A stretch of 64,000 nucleotides of DNA from Io17-Chloro-G2 sp034420695 (GTDB lineage: Bacteria > Chloroflexota > Dehalococcoidia > Lucifugimonadales > UBA3495), in the NCBI GenBank assembly GCA_034420695.1, contig DAOULB010000041.1, positions 1 to 64,000 on the forward strand, written 5' to 3'. The translations under genes were made by a program, and so were the position numbers. A model generated the notes under the pieces. The model was not told the DNA's origin and ran no database searches. It saw nothing but the letters and a program-made list of their open reading frames with translations. Below are positions 1 to 8,597 of the stretch, one piece after another. Position 1 is the stretch's first letter; every line of letters starts with the position of its first letter.

Positions 1-1014
1 GGCGAACTCGGCTGATTGATAGCCCTCGGGCACCGGGGCCCAGATGTACAGGCTCGCCTTGGGAACGTCGACCTGCAAGCCCATGGAGGTCAAGGCTTGG
101 ATTACCCGGTCCCGCCGTGCCTGGTAGATGGTCACATTGTCGTCCACGCAGTCCTGGGGGCCGGTCAGGGCCGTCATGGCCATCTCCTGCACGGCTTGGG
201 GTATGCCCGAGTCCAGATTGGCCTTGATCTGGAACAGGGCCTGGATCATGTCGGCGTTGCCCACTGCCATGCCAATGCGCCAACCGGTCATGTTGTAGGT
301 CTTGGAAAGGGAATGGAACTCCAGCCCGGCCTCCTTGCCGCCGTCAATCTGCATCATGCTGGCCGCCCGGTAGCCTTCGTAGCCAACCTCGCTGTAGGCT
401 GCGTCGTGCAGCAGGGCAATGTCGTTGTCCCGGCAATAAGCCACCGCCGAAGCCAGGTCTTCTTCGGAAGCCACGGCGCTGGTTGGATTGTTGGGGTAGT
501 TCAGCCACATCACCTTGGCGGCTCGGGCTGCGTCAGACGGGATGGCTTCCAAGTCCGGCAACCAACCGTTCCGGTGGTAAAGGGGCATCACGTGGCTCTG
601 CGCCCCGGCGAACATGGTGCCCACACCGTAGACGGGATAGGCCGGGTCCGGAATCAAGGCCAGTTCGCCCGGGTCCAGGAAGCAGAAAGCGGCGTGGCCG
701 ATGCCCTCCTTGGCCCCTATCAGTGGAAGCACTTCCTTGTCGGGGTCCAGCTTCACGCCGAACCTGGTCTCATACCACTGGGCAATGGCCCGGCGGCATT
801 CCGGCAGCCCGTCGGTTTCCGGATAGCGGTGGTTGGCCGGCACCTCCGAGGCTTGTAGCAGCCGGTCGATGATGGGCTGCGGAGTCGGTATATCCGGGTC
901 CCCGATGCCGAAGGTCACCACGTCGGCCCCGGCGGCCCGCTTCTCGGCAATAATCCTGGAGATTTCTACGAATGGGTAGGGGGCGAGTTTGCCCAGGCGC
1001 TCAGAGAATTTCAT
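1..1014 (-). CDS. dapL: LL-diaminopimelate aminotransferase-like (class I/II aminotransferase), 3' end off the window
   Basis: The reading frame is open from an ATG at 1014 to the left edge, giving 338 residues; DapL proteins are about 390-410 long, so only the C-terminus is missing. It is a fold-type I PLP enzyme: GIGDPD at residues 36-41, the NYPNNPT motif in the middle, and SLSKTYN with the probable PLP lysine at about residue 238, followed by TGWRIG. DapL transfers an amino group from glutamate to tetrahydrodipicolinate, giving LL-diaminopimelate in one step for lysine (and peptidoglycan where present). dapF, the next enzyme of that route, lies about 1.2 kb upstream on the same strand, which supports DapL over another aspartate-family aminotransferase. 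The two Uma2 genes lie between them. Substrate choice is inferred from context. Confidence 0.85.
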   Translation of the reverse strand, partial: MKFSERLGKLAPYPFVEISRIIAEKRAAGADVVTFGIGDPDIPTPQPIIDRLLQASEVPANHRYPETDGLPECRRAIAQWYETRFGVKLDPDKEVLPLIGAKEGIGHAAFCFLDPGELALIPDPAYPVYGVGTMFAGAQSHVMPLYHRNGWLPDLEAIPSDAARAAKVMWLNYPNNPTSAVASEEDLASAVAYCRDNDIALLHDAAYSEVGYEGYRAASMMQIDGGKEAGLEFHSLSKTYNMTGWRIGMAVGNADMIQALFQIKANLDSGIPQAVQEMAMTALTGPQDCVDDNVTIYQARRDRVIQALTSMGLQVDVPKASLYIWAPVPEGYQSAEFA

Positions 1015-1071
1015 GCTTTGTCCCTTGGAAAGAAAATGACTTGCCCACGTAAGTCTATGTGCTCACTTTAA

Positions 1072-1644
1072 CTAGTCGAATACCGTCCGCAGGTCTAAGC
1101 TGAAGCCTGGGAGCAGACCAGACTGCAGCGTATCCTCTGCACTGAAAACGGCCGTAGTCCCGGCGTCATCGCCTGTCAAGTCAATTATCTCGACAGTCTC
1201 GGCCTCCGGGCTGAACAACCAGCATTCATAGACACCGATTTGCCGGTAGTCCTGCAGTTTTTCTTGGACTTCCCGCCGGCTGTTGCTTGGGGATAGTACC
1301 TCCACCAGTAAGTCGGGAGGCGCTTCCAGGAAGTTCATGCCGATGATGTCGGCGCGTCTTCTAACCCCGGTACGTTCGGCGTTCAAGTACAAGACATCCG
1401 GCTGGCGAGTACGCAGGGGTTCACGCTGCACCAGCACGTCCAACGGGGCCGGAAGTACAACACCAAAGCCATTTGTGCGGACAAAGTGCCGCAGGGCATC
1501 ATAAACGTTCGCACTAACCCACTGGTGGTCAACGTTTGGCCCTGGCGGCACTTTCATCACCCCGTCGACGATTTCATAGCGTTGCTTAGTTTCGGGGAGA
1601 TTCTGCCACTCTTCGAAGGTGAGTTTCGTGGTAGCAGTGTTCAC
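1072..1644 (-). CDS. Uma2 (DUF820) family nuclease-fold protein, downstream copy
   Basis: This 190-residue protein starts with GTG (MNTATTKLTF). The fold is recognised from the Uma2 core: an N-terminal RYEIVDGVM strand, RQPDVLYL near residue 85, PPDLLVEVLSPSN with its acidic residue, and a YRQIGVYECWL helix-strand unit. Uma2 proteins have a PD-(D/E)XK-like fold and are abundant in cyanobacteria and Chloroflexota; their biological role is not settled. It has exactly the length of the neighbouring Uma2 gene at 1659-2231. The first 23 codons after the start region are almost identical in DNA, whereas the rest of the protein has clearly diverged. The start is fixed by comparison with that copy, because both share GGGCGCACC immediately before a GTG. 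Confidence 0.85.
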   Translation of the reverse strand: MNTATTKLTFEEWQNLPETKQRYEIVDGVMKVPPGPNVDHQWVSANVYDALRHFVRTNGFGVVLPAPLDVLVQREPLRTRQPDVLYLNAERTGVRRRADIIGMNFLEAPPDLLVEVLSPSNSRREVQEKLQDYRQIGVYECWLFSPEAETVEIIDLTGDDAGTTAVFSAEDTLQSGLLPGFSLDLRTVFD

Positions 1645-1653
1645 GGTGCGCCC
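1554..1653. repeat. Near-identical 100-bp segment, copy 1 (5' end of the downstream Uma2 gene)
   Basis: Bases 1554-1627 match 2141-2214 exactly (74 bp). The match continues to 1653/2240 with three mismatches. It covers the start codon and first 30 or so codons of each Uma2 gene, plus the GGGCGCACC that precedes the GTG. Confidence 0.95.
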
Positions 1654-1658
1654 TACTC

Positions 1659-2231
1659 CTATCGGAAAACTTCCGACAGATTTAGCTCAAAGCCGGGCAG
1701 CATGTCCGTAACCAAAGTATTGCTGCCGCCGAAGGTGGCAACTGGCCTCGGTTCGCTGCCGGTGAGGTCAAGGATTTCAATGGTCGCGGCCTTTGGGTTG
1801 ACCAGCCAACATTCCCTTACGCCGACCTGATGATAGTCTCGCAGCCTACCTGCAATTTCCCTTGGTGTGTTGCTGGGTGACAGTATTTCTACGGCCAGGT
1901 CAGGGCCCACTTCTAAGAATTGAACCCCGATTACTTCGTCACGCGTTCGGCCTGGGACCCTCTCGTTGCTCAAATACAGTATGTCCGGTTGGCGCGTGCG
2001 CAATGGCTGACGCTGTATCAGCAGGTCCAGCGGTGCCGTGAGTACTTCCCCCAGGTCACCGCCTTCGACGTAATCTTCCAGTTGGCGGACAAGCCGCCGC
2101 AGCAATCGCTGATGGTAGTAGGTTGCACCTGGCGGTACTATCATCACCCCGTCGACGATTTCATAGCGTTGCTTAGTTTCGGGGAGATTCTGCCACTCTT
2201 CGAAGGTGAGTTTCTTGGTAGCCGTGCTCAC
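1659..2231 (-). CDS. Uma2 (DUF820) family nuclease-fold protein, upstream copy
   Basis: This is a 190-residue tandem paralogue of the gene at 1072-1644. The core motifs are RYEIVDGVM, RQPDILYL, GPDLAVEILSPSN and YHQVGVRECWL, typical of Uma2 nuclease-fold proteins. The chosen GTG start at 2231 overlaps the dapF stop codon in a GTGA arrangement, which suggests coupled translation. An in-frame ATG at 2243 is possible but would overlap dapF more and is not matched in the paralogue. Downstream, 14 bases separate it from the second copy. No partner nuclease, methylase or transposase sits nearby, so it does not look like part of a restriction cassette. Confidence 0.83.
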   Translation of the reverse strand: MSTATKKLTFEEWQNLPETKQRYEIVDGVMIVPPGATYYHQRLLRRLVRQLEDYVEGGDLGEVLTAPLDLLIQRQPLRTRQPDILYLSNERVPGRTRDEVIGVQFLEVGPDLAVEILSPSNTPREIAGRLRDYHQVGVRECWLVNPKAATIEILDLTGSEPRPVATFGGSNTLVTDMLPGFELNLSEVFR

Positions 2232-2240
2232 GGTGCGCCC
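2141..2240. repeat. Near-identical 100-bp segment, copy 2 (5' end of the upstream Uma2 gene)
   Basis: This is the partner of 1554-1653, in direct orientation 587 bp away. It includes the dapF stop codon overlap and the 5' part of the upstream Uma2 gene. The remaining parts of the two genes are much less similar, so the identity is local. Confidence 0.95.
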
Positions 2241-3085
2241 CATTCTCCGATGAAAACTTCCTCGGCTGGCCCTTCCATGAAGACCTCGCCCTCGCCGTCC
2301 CATTCGATTTTCAGAGCGCCCCCCGGCAGCTTCACCTCCAGGTTGCCCTCGTTGCGTCCTTCCAGCCGCGCGGCCACCGCGATGGCGCAGGCCCCGGTGC
2401 CGCAGGCCATGGTCTCGCCGGAGCCGCGCTCCCAGACCCGGGCCGTGGCCCGACCCTGGTTCTCAAGGTTGACTATTTCAAAGTTGACCCTGTTGGGGAA
2501 CATCGGGTGATGTTCTACCTTGGGACCCAGCGTGTGCAGCGGGTACTCCCCCACCGGCTCCTGCATGAAGGCAACGGCGTGGGGATTTCCCATGGAAACG
2601 AAGGTCAAGGAGAGCTGAGAGTCTTCAACCTGCAGGGGGTAGCGGGTCACTGGCGACTCTGCAGCGCCCCCATTGCTCTCCAGAGCCACCGGGATCTCCG
2701 AAGGCTGCAACCGGGGCGTTCCCATAGCCACCCGGGCGCCGGTGATCCTGCCCTGCTCGAAGGTGGGATAGACGGTGAGAATCCCGGCCAGGGTCTCAAC
2801 CGTCAGCCCAGACTCGGAGTATTGAACTATTCCCCGGTCGATGGCGTATTTGACCAAACAGCGTATGCCGTTGCCGCACATCTCTCCTTGGGAACCGTCG
2901 GCATTGAACATCGCCATTTTGAGATCGGCTTTTCCGGACTCCCTGAGAAGTATGAGCCCGTCGCCGCCGATGCCAAAGTTGCGGTGACTCATCACCTTGG
3001 ACAGCTTGGGCCAGTCCTCGTGCATGCCCCGGGCGTCGATGTATATATAGTCGTTGCCGGCCCCGTGCATCTTGGTGAATTTCAT
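2228..3085 (-). CDS. dapF: Diaminopimelate epimerase
   Basis: A 285-residue protein starting MKFTKMHGAGNDY, the classic DapF N-terminus; an in-frame upstream start would add 17 unconserved residues. The two catalytic cysteines are visible in MCGNGIRC (Cys70) and ETMACGTGAC (Cys228). They act as the acid/base pair that converts LL- to meso-diaminopimelate without PLP or metal. The length is normal for the family (about 275-290). It follows miaA by about 70 bp and its stop codon overlaps the first Uma2 start. With dapL further down it supplies consecutive steps of lysine biosynthesis. Confidence 0.97.
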   Translation of the reverse strand: MKFTKMHGAGNDYIYIDARGMHEDWPKLSKVMSHRNFGIGGDGLILLRESGKADLKMAMFNADGSQGEMCGNGIRCLVKYAIDRGIVQYSESGLTVETLAGILTVYPTFEQGRITGARVAMGTPRLQPSEIPVALESNGGAAESPVTRYPLQVEDSQLSLTFVSMGNPHAVAFMQEPVGEYPLHTLGPKVEHHPMFPNRVNFEIVNLENQGRATARVWERGSGETMACGTGACAIAVAARLEGRNEGNLEVKLPGGALKIEWDGEGEVFMEGPAEEVFIGEWGAP

Positions 3086-3155
3086 CTCTGGAGCTCTCTC
3101 TGAAACACTTGGGGGACTGCTTGGCCATTGTATCACAGCCCCCGGAATCTCCTCT

Positions 3156-4073
3156 TTAAACCCCTTGACTTAACTGCGCCTGCACCAAGTCCGCGGCACG
3201 CTCTTCCAATGCCGCATCCGAACCATCGAGCCAACTGATGCGCTCATCGCCGGCTCTGAACCAGGCGTACTGCTTCCGGGCCAGACGGTGGGTGTGGTAC
3301 TTGGTCCGCTGCACCGCCTCCTCCAAGGTCAACTGTCCCGACAGGTGGAGCCCCAGTTCCCGGTAGCCGGGGCTGGACAGGGGCCCGCGTCCCAAGACGT
3401 ACCCCCTTTCGGCCAGGGCCTCCACCTCGGCCAGGAATCCCTGGGACATCATGGCGTCCACTCTCAGGTCGATGCGGTGGTACAGTTCATCCCGCTCCAA
3501 CTGTAGGCCGATTACCAGCGGTGCCGGGCCGGGCCGTTCCGGCTCCTCGGGCGAAGCCGGCGGCTCCTGAGAAAAGCGGTGGACTTCCAAGGCCCTTATG
3601 ACCCTCCTCACGTTCCTCGGGTCGATCCTGGAAGCCCTAGCCGGGTCTGCTCCTTGGAGCTCCCGGTGAAGTGCTTGGGCGCCCTTTTCTTCCGCCTCCC
3701 GCAGCTTGGCTTCCCGGAATTCCGGGTGCGGCGGCACCCTGGGCACCTGCCAGCCCTCGTACAGGGCCCAGACGTATTGCCCGGTGCCCCCGGTTACCAG
3801 CGGCATGCAACCCCGTCCATCTACCTCAACAGTTGCAGCCCGGGCCAGCGCCAAGAATGTGGCCAAGTCGAAAGTCTCGCCGGGGTTAAGCAGGTCAATC
3901 AGGTGGTGGGGGGCCAAGTTTCTGTCTTCAGCAGTCGGCTTGGCGGTGCCGATGTCCATCAGGCGGTACACCTGCCGGCTGTCCGCGCTGATTATCTCCC
4001 CTCGGAAGCGTACCGCCAGGCGCAATGCCAAGGCGGACTTCCCAACGCCGGTGGGACCCACTATGAATATCAT
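3156..4073 (-). CDS. miaA: tRNA dimethylallyltransferase
   Basis: A 305-residue MiaA. The P-loop GPTGVGKS is at residues 6-13, followed by ISADSRQVYR with the catalytic aspartate and by DIGTAKP. Further on are HHLIDL, VTGGTGQY, NVRRVIRALE and the RTKYHTHRLARKQYAWFR region that binds tRNA. The enzyme transfers a dimethylallyl group from DMAPP to A37 of tRNAs reading UNN codons. It sits in the minus-strand run between tpiA (60 bp upstream) and dapF. A prenyl-synthetase-like gene is upstream in the same run, though no direct link is shown. Confidence 0.96.
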   Translation of the reverse strand: MIFIVGPTGVGKSALALRLAVRFRGEIISADSRQVYRLMDIGTAKPTAEDRNLAPHHLIDLLNPGETFDLATFLALARAATVEVDGRGCMPLVTGGTGQYVWALYEGWQVPRVPPHPEFREAKLREAEEKGAQALHRELQGADPARASRIDPRNVRRVIRALEVHRFSQEPPASPEEPERPGPAPLVIGLQLERDELYHRIDLRVDAMMSQGFLAEVEALAERGYVLGRGPLSSPGYRELGLHLSGQLTLEEAVQRTKYHTHRLARKQYAWFRAGDERISWLDGSDAALEERAADLVQAQLSQGV

Positions 4074-4133
4074 GGAAGGCCCCTGTCTGGCTGGTTCGTT
4101 GACCGCGGGGCCAAGAGGGGCGGGAACGGGCTT

Positions 4134-4907
4134 CTAGGAGCCGGCCTTGGCCGCTGCGGTCAAGCGGACTATCTCCAGGAAGGAATCGGCCTGCAGGCTC
4201 GCTCCCCCGACCAGGGCCCCGTGTATTTCATTCCGCGCGGCGAAGGGCTCTATGTTCTCCGGGTTGACGCTGCCCCCGTAGAGCAGGGGCACGTCTGCGG
4301 CGGCGCCTCCGTACATTGTGGCCAGCGGTTCCTGCAAAGCGCCCTGCATCACTTCTGCGGCGTCCTCGGGCGAAGCCGCTTGGCCGGTGCCGATGGCCCA
4401 AATCGGCTCGTAGGCCAGCACCAAGCCACTTATGTCAACTACACTCTCCAGACCTGCCCTGACTTGGGAGGACACTACTTCCAATGCCCGGCCGCTCTGC
4501 CGCTGCTCCAGGGTCTCTCCCACGCACATGATCGGCCTGAGCCCGTGGGCAATGGCCGCCTTCACTTTCATGTTGACCGTCTGGTCGGTCTCGCCGAAAA
4601 GCTGCCGCCTTTCCGAGTGCCCCAAAATGACAAACTCGCAGATCCCTTGGAGCATGGAGGGCGAAACCTCCCCGGTGAAGGCGCCCGACTCCTCGTAGTG
4701 CATGTTCTGGGCGCCCAAGCCGACCTTGGAGCCCTGCAGGGCTTCGGCCATCGACGCCAAGGAAACATAGGGCGGGCAGAGGACCACATCAACGCCGGCA
4801 GCCTCCCCCAACCCTTCTCGTATTCCGGCAGCCAACTCCAAGGCCTCTCCCAGGTTGGTGTTCATCTTCCAGTTGCCGGCGGCCATTGCGGCAGGCATGG
4901 CTAACAC
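4134..4907 (-). CDS. tpiA: Triosephosphate isomerase
   Basis: This 257-residue TIM-barrel enzyme interconverts dihydroxyacetone phosphate and glyceraldehyde 3-phosphate. The three key residues are present: Lys14 in GNWKMN, His97 in ILGHSERR and Glu167 in AYEPIWAIGTG. The phosphate loop LLYGGSVNPEN is near the C-terminus. Translation may begin at the first Met or at Met4. It lies between apgM and miaA on the same strand, in a pgk-apgM-tpiA glycolytic group. Confidence 0.97.
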   Translation of the reverse strand: MLAMPAAMAAGNWKMNTNLGEALELAAGIREGLGEAAGVDVVLCPPYVSLASMAEALQGSKVGLGAQNMHYEESGAFTGEVSPSMLQGICEFVILGHSERRQLFGETDQTVNMKVKAAIAHGLRPIMCVGETLEQRQSGRALEVVSSQVRAGLESVVDISGLVLAYEPIWAIGTGQAASPEDAAEVMQGALQEPLATMYGGAAADVPLLYGGSVNPENIEPFAARNEIHGALVGGASLQADSFLEIVRLTAAAKAGS

Positions 4908-4976
4908 CCCCTATCTGAGAAGTCTTGGCTGGAATGCCCGGACCGGCGCTTCAACCTCTGCAGCAGCCCTGTGGCC

Positions 4977-6182
4977 TCAGGGACCGTACTTGATGAGCTT
5001 TCCGGCGTGAGAAAGGCCCAGCAACATGGCCTGCGTGGCCTGGATACTCCCAATAGAACCCTGGGCGCAAGCCTTTTCGTTGAATCCCTCCACCCCTTCT
5101 CCCAGCGTGAGATTGGAGTGGACCATGAAAGGCACCGGGTGCCAGCTGTGGCTGGCCATGATTGCCGGCGTGGCGTGGTCTCCGGCAACCATGAAGACGT
5201 CTGGCTTTAGCTCCCGTATCTGCGGAATGAACGGGTCCAACTCCTCCAAACACTTCACCTTGGCGTCGAAGTCGCCGTCCTCTCCGGCGGCGTCGGCGGG
5301 CTTGTAGTGTATAAAGAAGAAGTCGTGCTCGTTGTAGTTCCGGTGCAGCGTCTCTACTTCATCGGCGAACGTCTTTCCCGTGGGAATGACGTTCATCCCG
5401 CAAACGGTGGCCAACCCCCGATACATCGGGTACGCGGCGATGCCCGCCGGGTTCAGCCGGTAAACGCCGCCCATTGGAGGCAGGTTGGGCAGTTGGGCGA
5501 ACCCCCGGAGCAGGACCATGTTGGCCCGCTCCTCCTCGGAAAGAAGCTGCCGGGCCTGGGCCAGGAAGGCGTTGACTATGTCAGCGGAGGCCTGGGCCTC
5601 CGGGTTCAGGGCCTGCACATCCAGGGGAGGCACGCCCTCCCGCTGCGGGTCGGTCTCGGTGATTGCTTCGGAGATGCCCGCGCCCCGCATTCGCAGCACG
5701 AACCGGTAGTCCTGCACCGGTATTACGTCAAGTTCTACTCCCGGCACTTCTATGCGGTTCAGCCTCTCGCAAAGAGGCGCGCTTAGCTCGGTGGCGATGC
5801 GCCCCGCCCTGCGGTCTGCCAAGTTACCGTCGCCGTCAATGGTGCAGAAGTTGCCCCGAGCAGCCACGTCTCCGGGCTCCAGTGGCACGTCAATCCCCAG
5901 GGCTTCCAGGGCTCCCCGGCCGATCATGTGCTTCAGAGGGTCATACCCGAAGAGGGCCAAGTGTCCCGGGCCGCTCCCCGGGGCCACCCCCGGCAGGACC
6001 GGGGTGGTCATGCCGCAGGCGCTCTCTCTCGCCATGGCGTCCAAGTTGGGGATGTGGGCGGTCTCCAGCTCGGAGAGCCCGGTGTTGGGATGGGGAAGGC
6101 CCCCCAAGCCGTCCACCACCAACATAACCATCTTCGAGGGAGTGGGAACGTAACAGTCTCGCAACTGCTCCGAATCAATCAT
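4977..6182 (-). CDS. apgM: 2,3-bisphosphoglycerate-independent phosphoglycerate mutase, archaeal type
   Basis: A 401-residue member of the alkaline phosphatase superfamily, interconverting 3- and 2-phosphoglycerate. The metal site starts with LVVDGLGG (Asp24). The phosphoserine nucleophile is Ser70 in APGSGPGHLALFGYD. The C-terminal metal ligands lie in VAGDHATPAIMASHSW. This is the short ApgM form common in archaea, not the 510-residue bacterial GpmI. It is located directly between pgk and tpiA, consistent with lower glycolysis. Confidence 0.93.
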   Translation of the reverse strand: MIDSEQLRDCYVPTPSKMVMLVVDGLGGLPHPNTGLSELETAHIPNLDAMARESACGMTTPVLPGVAPGSGPGHLALFGYDPLKHMIGRGALEALGIDVPLEPGDVAARGNFCTIDGDGNLADRRAGRIATELSAPLCERLNRIEVPGVELDVIPVQDYRFVLRMRGAGISEAITETDPQREGVPPLDVQALNPEAQASADIVNAFLAQARQLLSEEERANMVLLRGFAQLPNLPPMGGVYRLNPAGIAAYPMYRGLATVCGMNVIPTGKTFADEVETLHRNYNEHDFFFIHYKPADAAGEDGDFDAKVKCLEELDPFIPQIRELKPDVFMVAGDHATPAIMASHSWHPVPFMVHSNLTLGEGVEGFNEKACAQGSIGSIQATQAMLLGLSHAGKLIKYGP

Positions 6183-6250
6183 CGCTCACACCATTCATTA
6201 TTCGGATGTGCTCCGCTCAAGCAGAGGAACTCCAGCGTTCTTGGTCGTCG

Positions 6251-7453
6251 TCAGGCGTCAGGGAGGGCCGCTATGCCCGGCAAGTCCTTGCCCTCCAAGA
6301 ATTCCAACGACGCCCCTCCGCCGGTGGATACGTGGGTCATCCGGTCCACCAGTCCCAAGGCCTCCACGGCCTCGGCGGTGGAACCGCCTCCGACTACGGT
6401 GGTGGCGCCTTCCAGTCCTGCCAGGGCATGAGCCACCTTCTTGGTCCCGTAGCTGAAGGGCTCCATCTCGAACACGCCCATAGGGCCGTTCCAGATGATG
6501 GTCTTGCATTCTGCCAGATGCGCCGCGAATTCCTCCGCAGTGGCGCCACCCACGTCCATGATGAAGCACCCTTCCGGCACTTCTCCAACGTCCACCGTCT
6601 TAACATCCAGGGCGTCGGAGGCGAACCTGTCGGCCACTACCACATCGCTGGGCAGGTGGACCTTGATGTTCCCTACCTTAGCCCTCTCCAGCACTTCCCT
6701 GGCAAAGTCCAACCGCTCCGATTCCACCGGAGAAGCCCCCGTCGGAATTCCCTGGGCGTGGAGAAAGGTTACTGCCATGCCTCCGCCGATTACCAAGTGG
6801 TCCAGCTTGGCCAAAAGATTCTCCAGGATGAGTATCTTGTCGGCAACCTTGGCTCCGCCCATCAGGGCGGCCAGGGGCTTGTTCTCCTCCTTGATGTCCA
6901 AGGCCAGACCCAGGGACTCGACCTCCCTTTCCGTCAGCAAGCCCATGGCTGAGGGCAACAGGGCAGGCAGACCCACAGTGGACGCGTGGGCGCGGTGGGC
7001 GACGGCAAAGGCATCCATCACGAAGCAGTCGGCCAGGGCGGCCAAGTCCCGGGCGAACTCGTCGGAGTTGGCTTCCTCATCGGGGTAGAACCTCAGATTT
7101 TCCAACAGGAGTACGTCTCCCGGCTTGGCCATGGCCACGGATTCCTCCACGCCAAGGCCGATACAGTCCTTGAGGCAGACTACCGGCTGTCCCAACAGTA
7201 CGGACAGCCTTTCTCCTATCGGGGCCATGCGGTATTGGTCCACGACTTGCCCGTCGGGTCGCCCCAGGTGGGAACACAGAATGACCCGGCTTCCCTGCTC
7301 CTGTAGGTATCTGATAGTGGGAAGGACCGCCCGCAGCCGCTGGTCGTAGGATGCAATGCTCTCCAGGCCCTGCTCGATAGGGAGGTTGAAATCCACCCTG
7401 ACCAGGACCCGCTTGTTGGCCACATCCAAGCGGGAAAGGGGAATCTTGGCCAT
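6251..7453 (-). CDS. pgk: Phosphoglycerate kinase
   Basis: A 400-residue two-domain kinase that transfers phosphate from 1,3-bisphosphoglycerate to ADP. The N-terminal domain has LVRVDFN and the SHLGRPDG substrate loop. The C-terminal nucleotide domain has GGAKVADK, WNGPMGVFE and VGGGSTAEAV. The start at 7453 shares one base with the stop of the upstream prenyl-synthetase-like gene (TGATG), which argues for coupled translation and against the in-frame start eight codons earlier. A gap of 68 bases precedes apgM. Confidence 0.97.
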   Translation of the reverse strand: MAKIPLSRLDVANKRVLVRVDFNLPIEQGLESIASYDQRLRAVLPTIRYLQEQGSRVILCSHLGRPDGQVVDQYRMAPIGERLSVLLGQPVVCLKDCIGLGVEESVAMAKPGDVLLLENLRFYPDEEANSDEFARDLAALADCFVMDAFAVAHRAHASTVGLPALLPSAMGLLTEREVESLGLALDIKEENKPLAALMGGAKVADKILILENLLAKLDHLVIGGGMAVTFLHAQGIPTGASPVESERLDFAREVLERAKVGNIKVHLPSDVVVADRFASDALDVKTVDVGEVPEGCFIMDVGGATAEEFAAHLAECKTIIWNGPMGVFEMEPFSYGTKKVAHALAGLEGATTVVGGGSTAEAVEALGLVDRMTHVSTGGGASLEFLEGKDLPGIAALPDA

Positions 7454-8421
7454 CAGGTACCCCCGTCCAGGGCCCACTTGGCCAGCGATTGCAGTTCATC
7501 CAGGGCTCCGGTTGAAAGTCCGGCGCCGTCCAAGTGCGACAAGGCTTCCCCGGCAATCTCTGTTGCTCGAGCCTCGGCGAACTCCCGGGCTTGGCACTCT
7601 TCCAACAGGGTTACCAGCTTCGAAACGTCCTGGGCTTCCAAGACCCGTTTCATATAGAGGTTGGCCAGTTCCCGTTTTACCGCCGTTGACCCCGACTCCA
7701 AGGCGTGGACCAAGGGCAGCCCCTTCTTCTTGTTCAGGGCTACTCCCGGGTTGATCCCGCCCCCTTCGCGGCCCCACAGGTCGGCCACATCCAATGCCGC
7801 CTGCCAGGCCACCCCCAGCCCTTTGCCGAATTCCCGGAATCGGGCAACTTGCTGGTCAGGTACACCGGCAGCCACGGCGCCCAGTTCTGCGGAGCAAGCG
7901 GTTAACGCGCCGGATTTGAGCTCAGCCATGTGGAAGTAAGCAGATGAGGTGACCAAAGCTTGGTCGCGGAAGTCCAAGTCCAGATATTGGCCTTCGCAGA
8001 GGTCCAGACAGGCCCGGTCCATGGTCTCCACCGCACGCAGCACCCGCTCCGGGGGCACCCCCTTTTGAGCCAGGCGCATTATAGTTGTGCGCCCAAGGGC
8101 GTGCAAGCCGTCGCCGGCGTTGATGGCTTGGGCCGGTCCCCAAGCCCACCAAATGCTGGGACGCTCCTGGGATTCCATCCTGTTGGACTGCACCTCGCCG
8201 TGGACCAGGGTGAAGTTTCTGACGAGTTCCACGCCCGCGGCGGCCGGCAGGGCCGGATCCATGTCTCCGGTGACCGCCTGGCAAACCGCCAGCGCCAGTA
8301 CGGGCTGGAGGCTGAGGGGCAGCAGGTTATGCTGGGGTTCCCCCCGTTCGTCAGTCCAGCCCAAGTGATAGCGGAGCATGTCGTACAGAAAGCCTTGCCT
8401 TCCGTCAAAGACGTCCTTCAA
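7453..8421 (-). CDS. Polyprenyl synthetase family protein with degenerate Asp-rich motifs
   Basis: At least 322 residues, all-helical, matching trans-isoprenyl diphosphate synthases along their length: LVRNFTLVH, then ERPSIWWAWG, AINAGDGLHALG, EGQYLDLDF and KGLGVAWQAALD. The first catalytic motif, normally HDDxxxxD, reads HGEVQSN at residues 74-80. The second, normally DDxxD, reads LDVAD at 210-214. The Mg2+-diphosphate site is therefore largely lost, so prenyl transfer is doubtful and a regulatory or altered role is possible. The start is uncertain: TTG at 8421 lacks a clear ribosome site, whereas a CTG at 8469 lies five bases after AGAGGAAAG and would add 16 residues. Its stop overlaps the pgk start. 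Confidence 0.75.
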   Translation of the reverse strand: MKDVFDGRQGFLYDMLRYHLGWTDERGEPQHNLLPLSLQPVLALAVCQAVTGDMDPALPAAAGVELVRNFTLVHGEVQSNRMESQERPSIWWAWGPAQAINAGDGLHALGRTTIMRLAQKGVPPERVLRAVETMDRACLDLCEGQYLDLDFRDQALVTSSAYFHMAELKSGALTACSAELGAVAAGVPDQQVARFREFGKGLGVAWQAALDVADLWGREGGGINPGVALNKKKGLPLVHALESGSTAVKRELANLYMKRVLEAQDVSKLVTLLEECQAREFAEARATEIAGEALSHLDGAGLSTGALDELQSLAKWALDGGT

Positions 8422-8597
8422 CTCCGCTTCAATGGCTTGGCGGTAGTCCTCTCTTTTGGCTGAAGTCAGAATTTCTTTCCTCTGGCTAACCGGATGCGCC
8501 CGACTTCGCTTGGAAGCTTCCCAGGCAGTCGGGCCTGGTTACCCCGCACAAGTAAAGCAACTCACCGCACCTGTGAAAAAGAAGCCGCAGCAGCGAT

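Noticed and set aside
3579..4904. Long plus-strand open frame of about 440 codons
   Set aside because: It is antisense to miaA and tpiA, which carry all expected motifs; long antisense frames arise from the high GC content.
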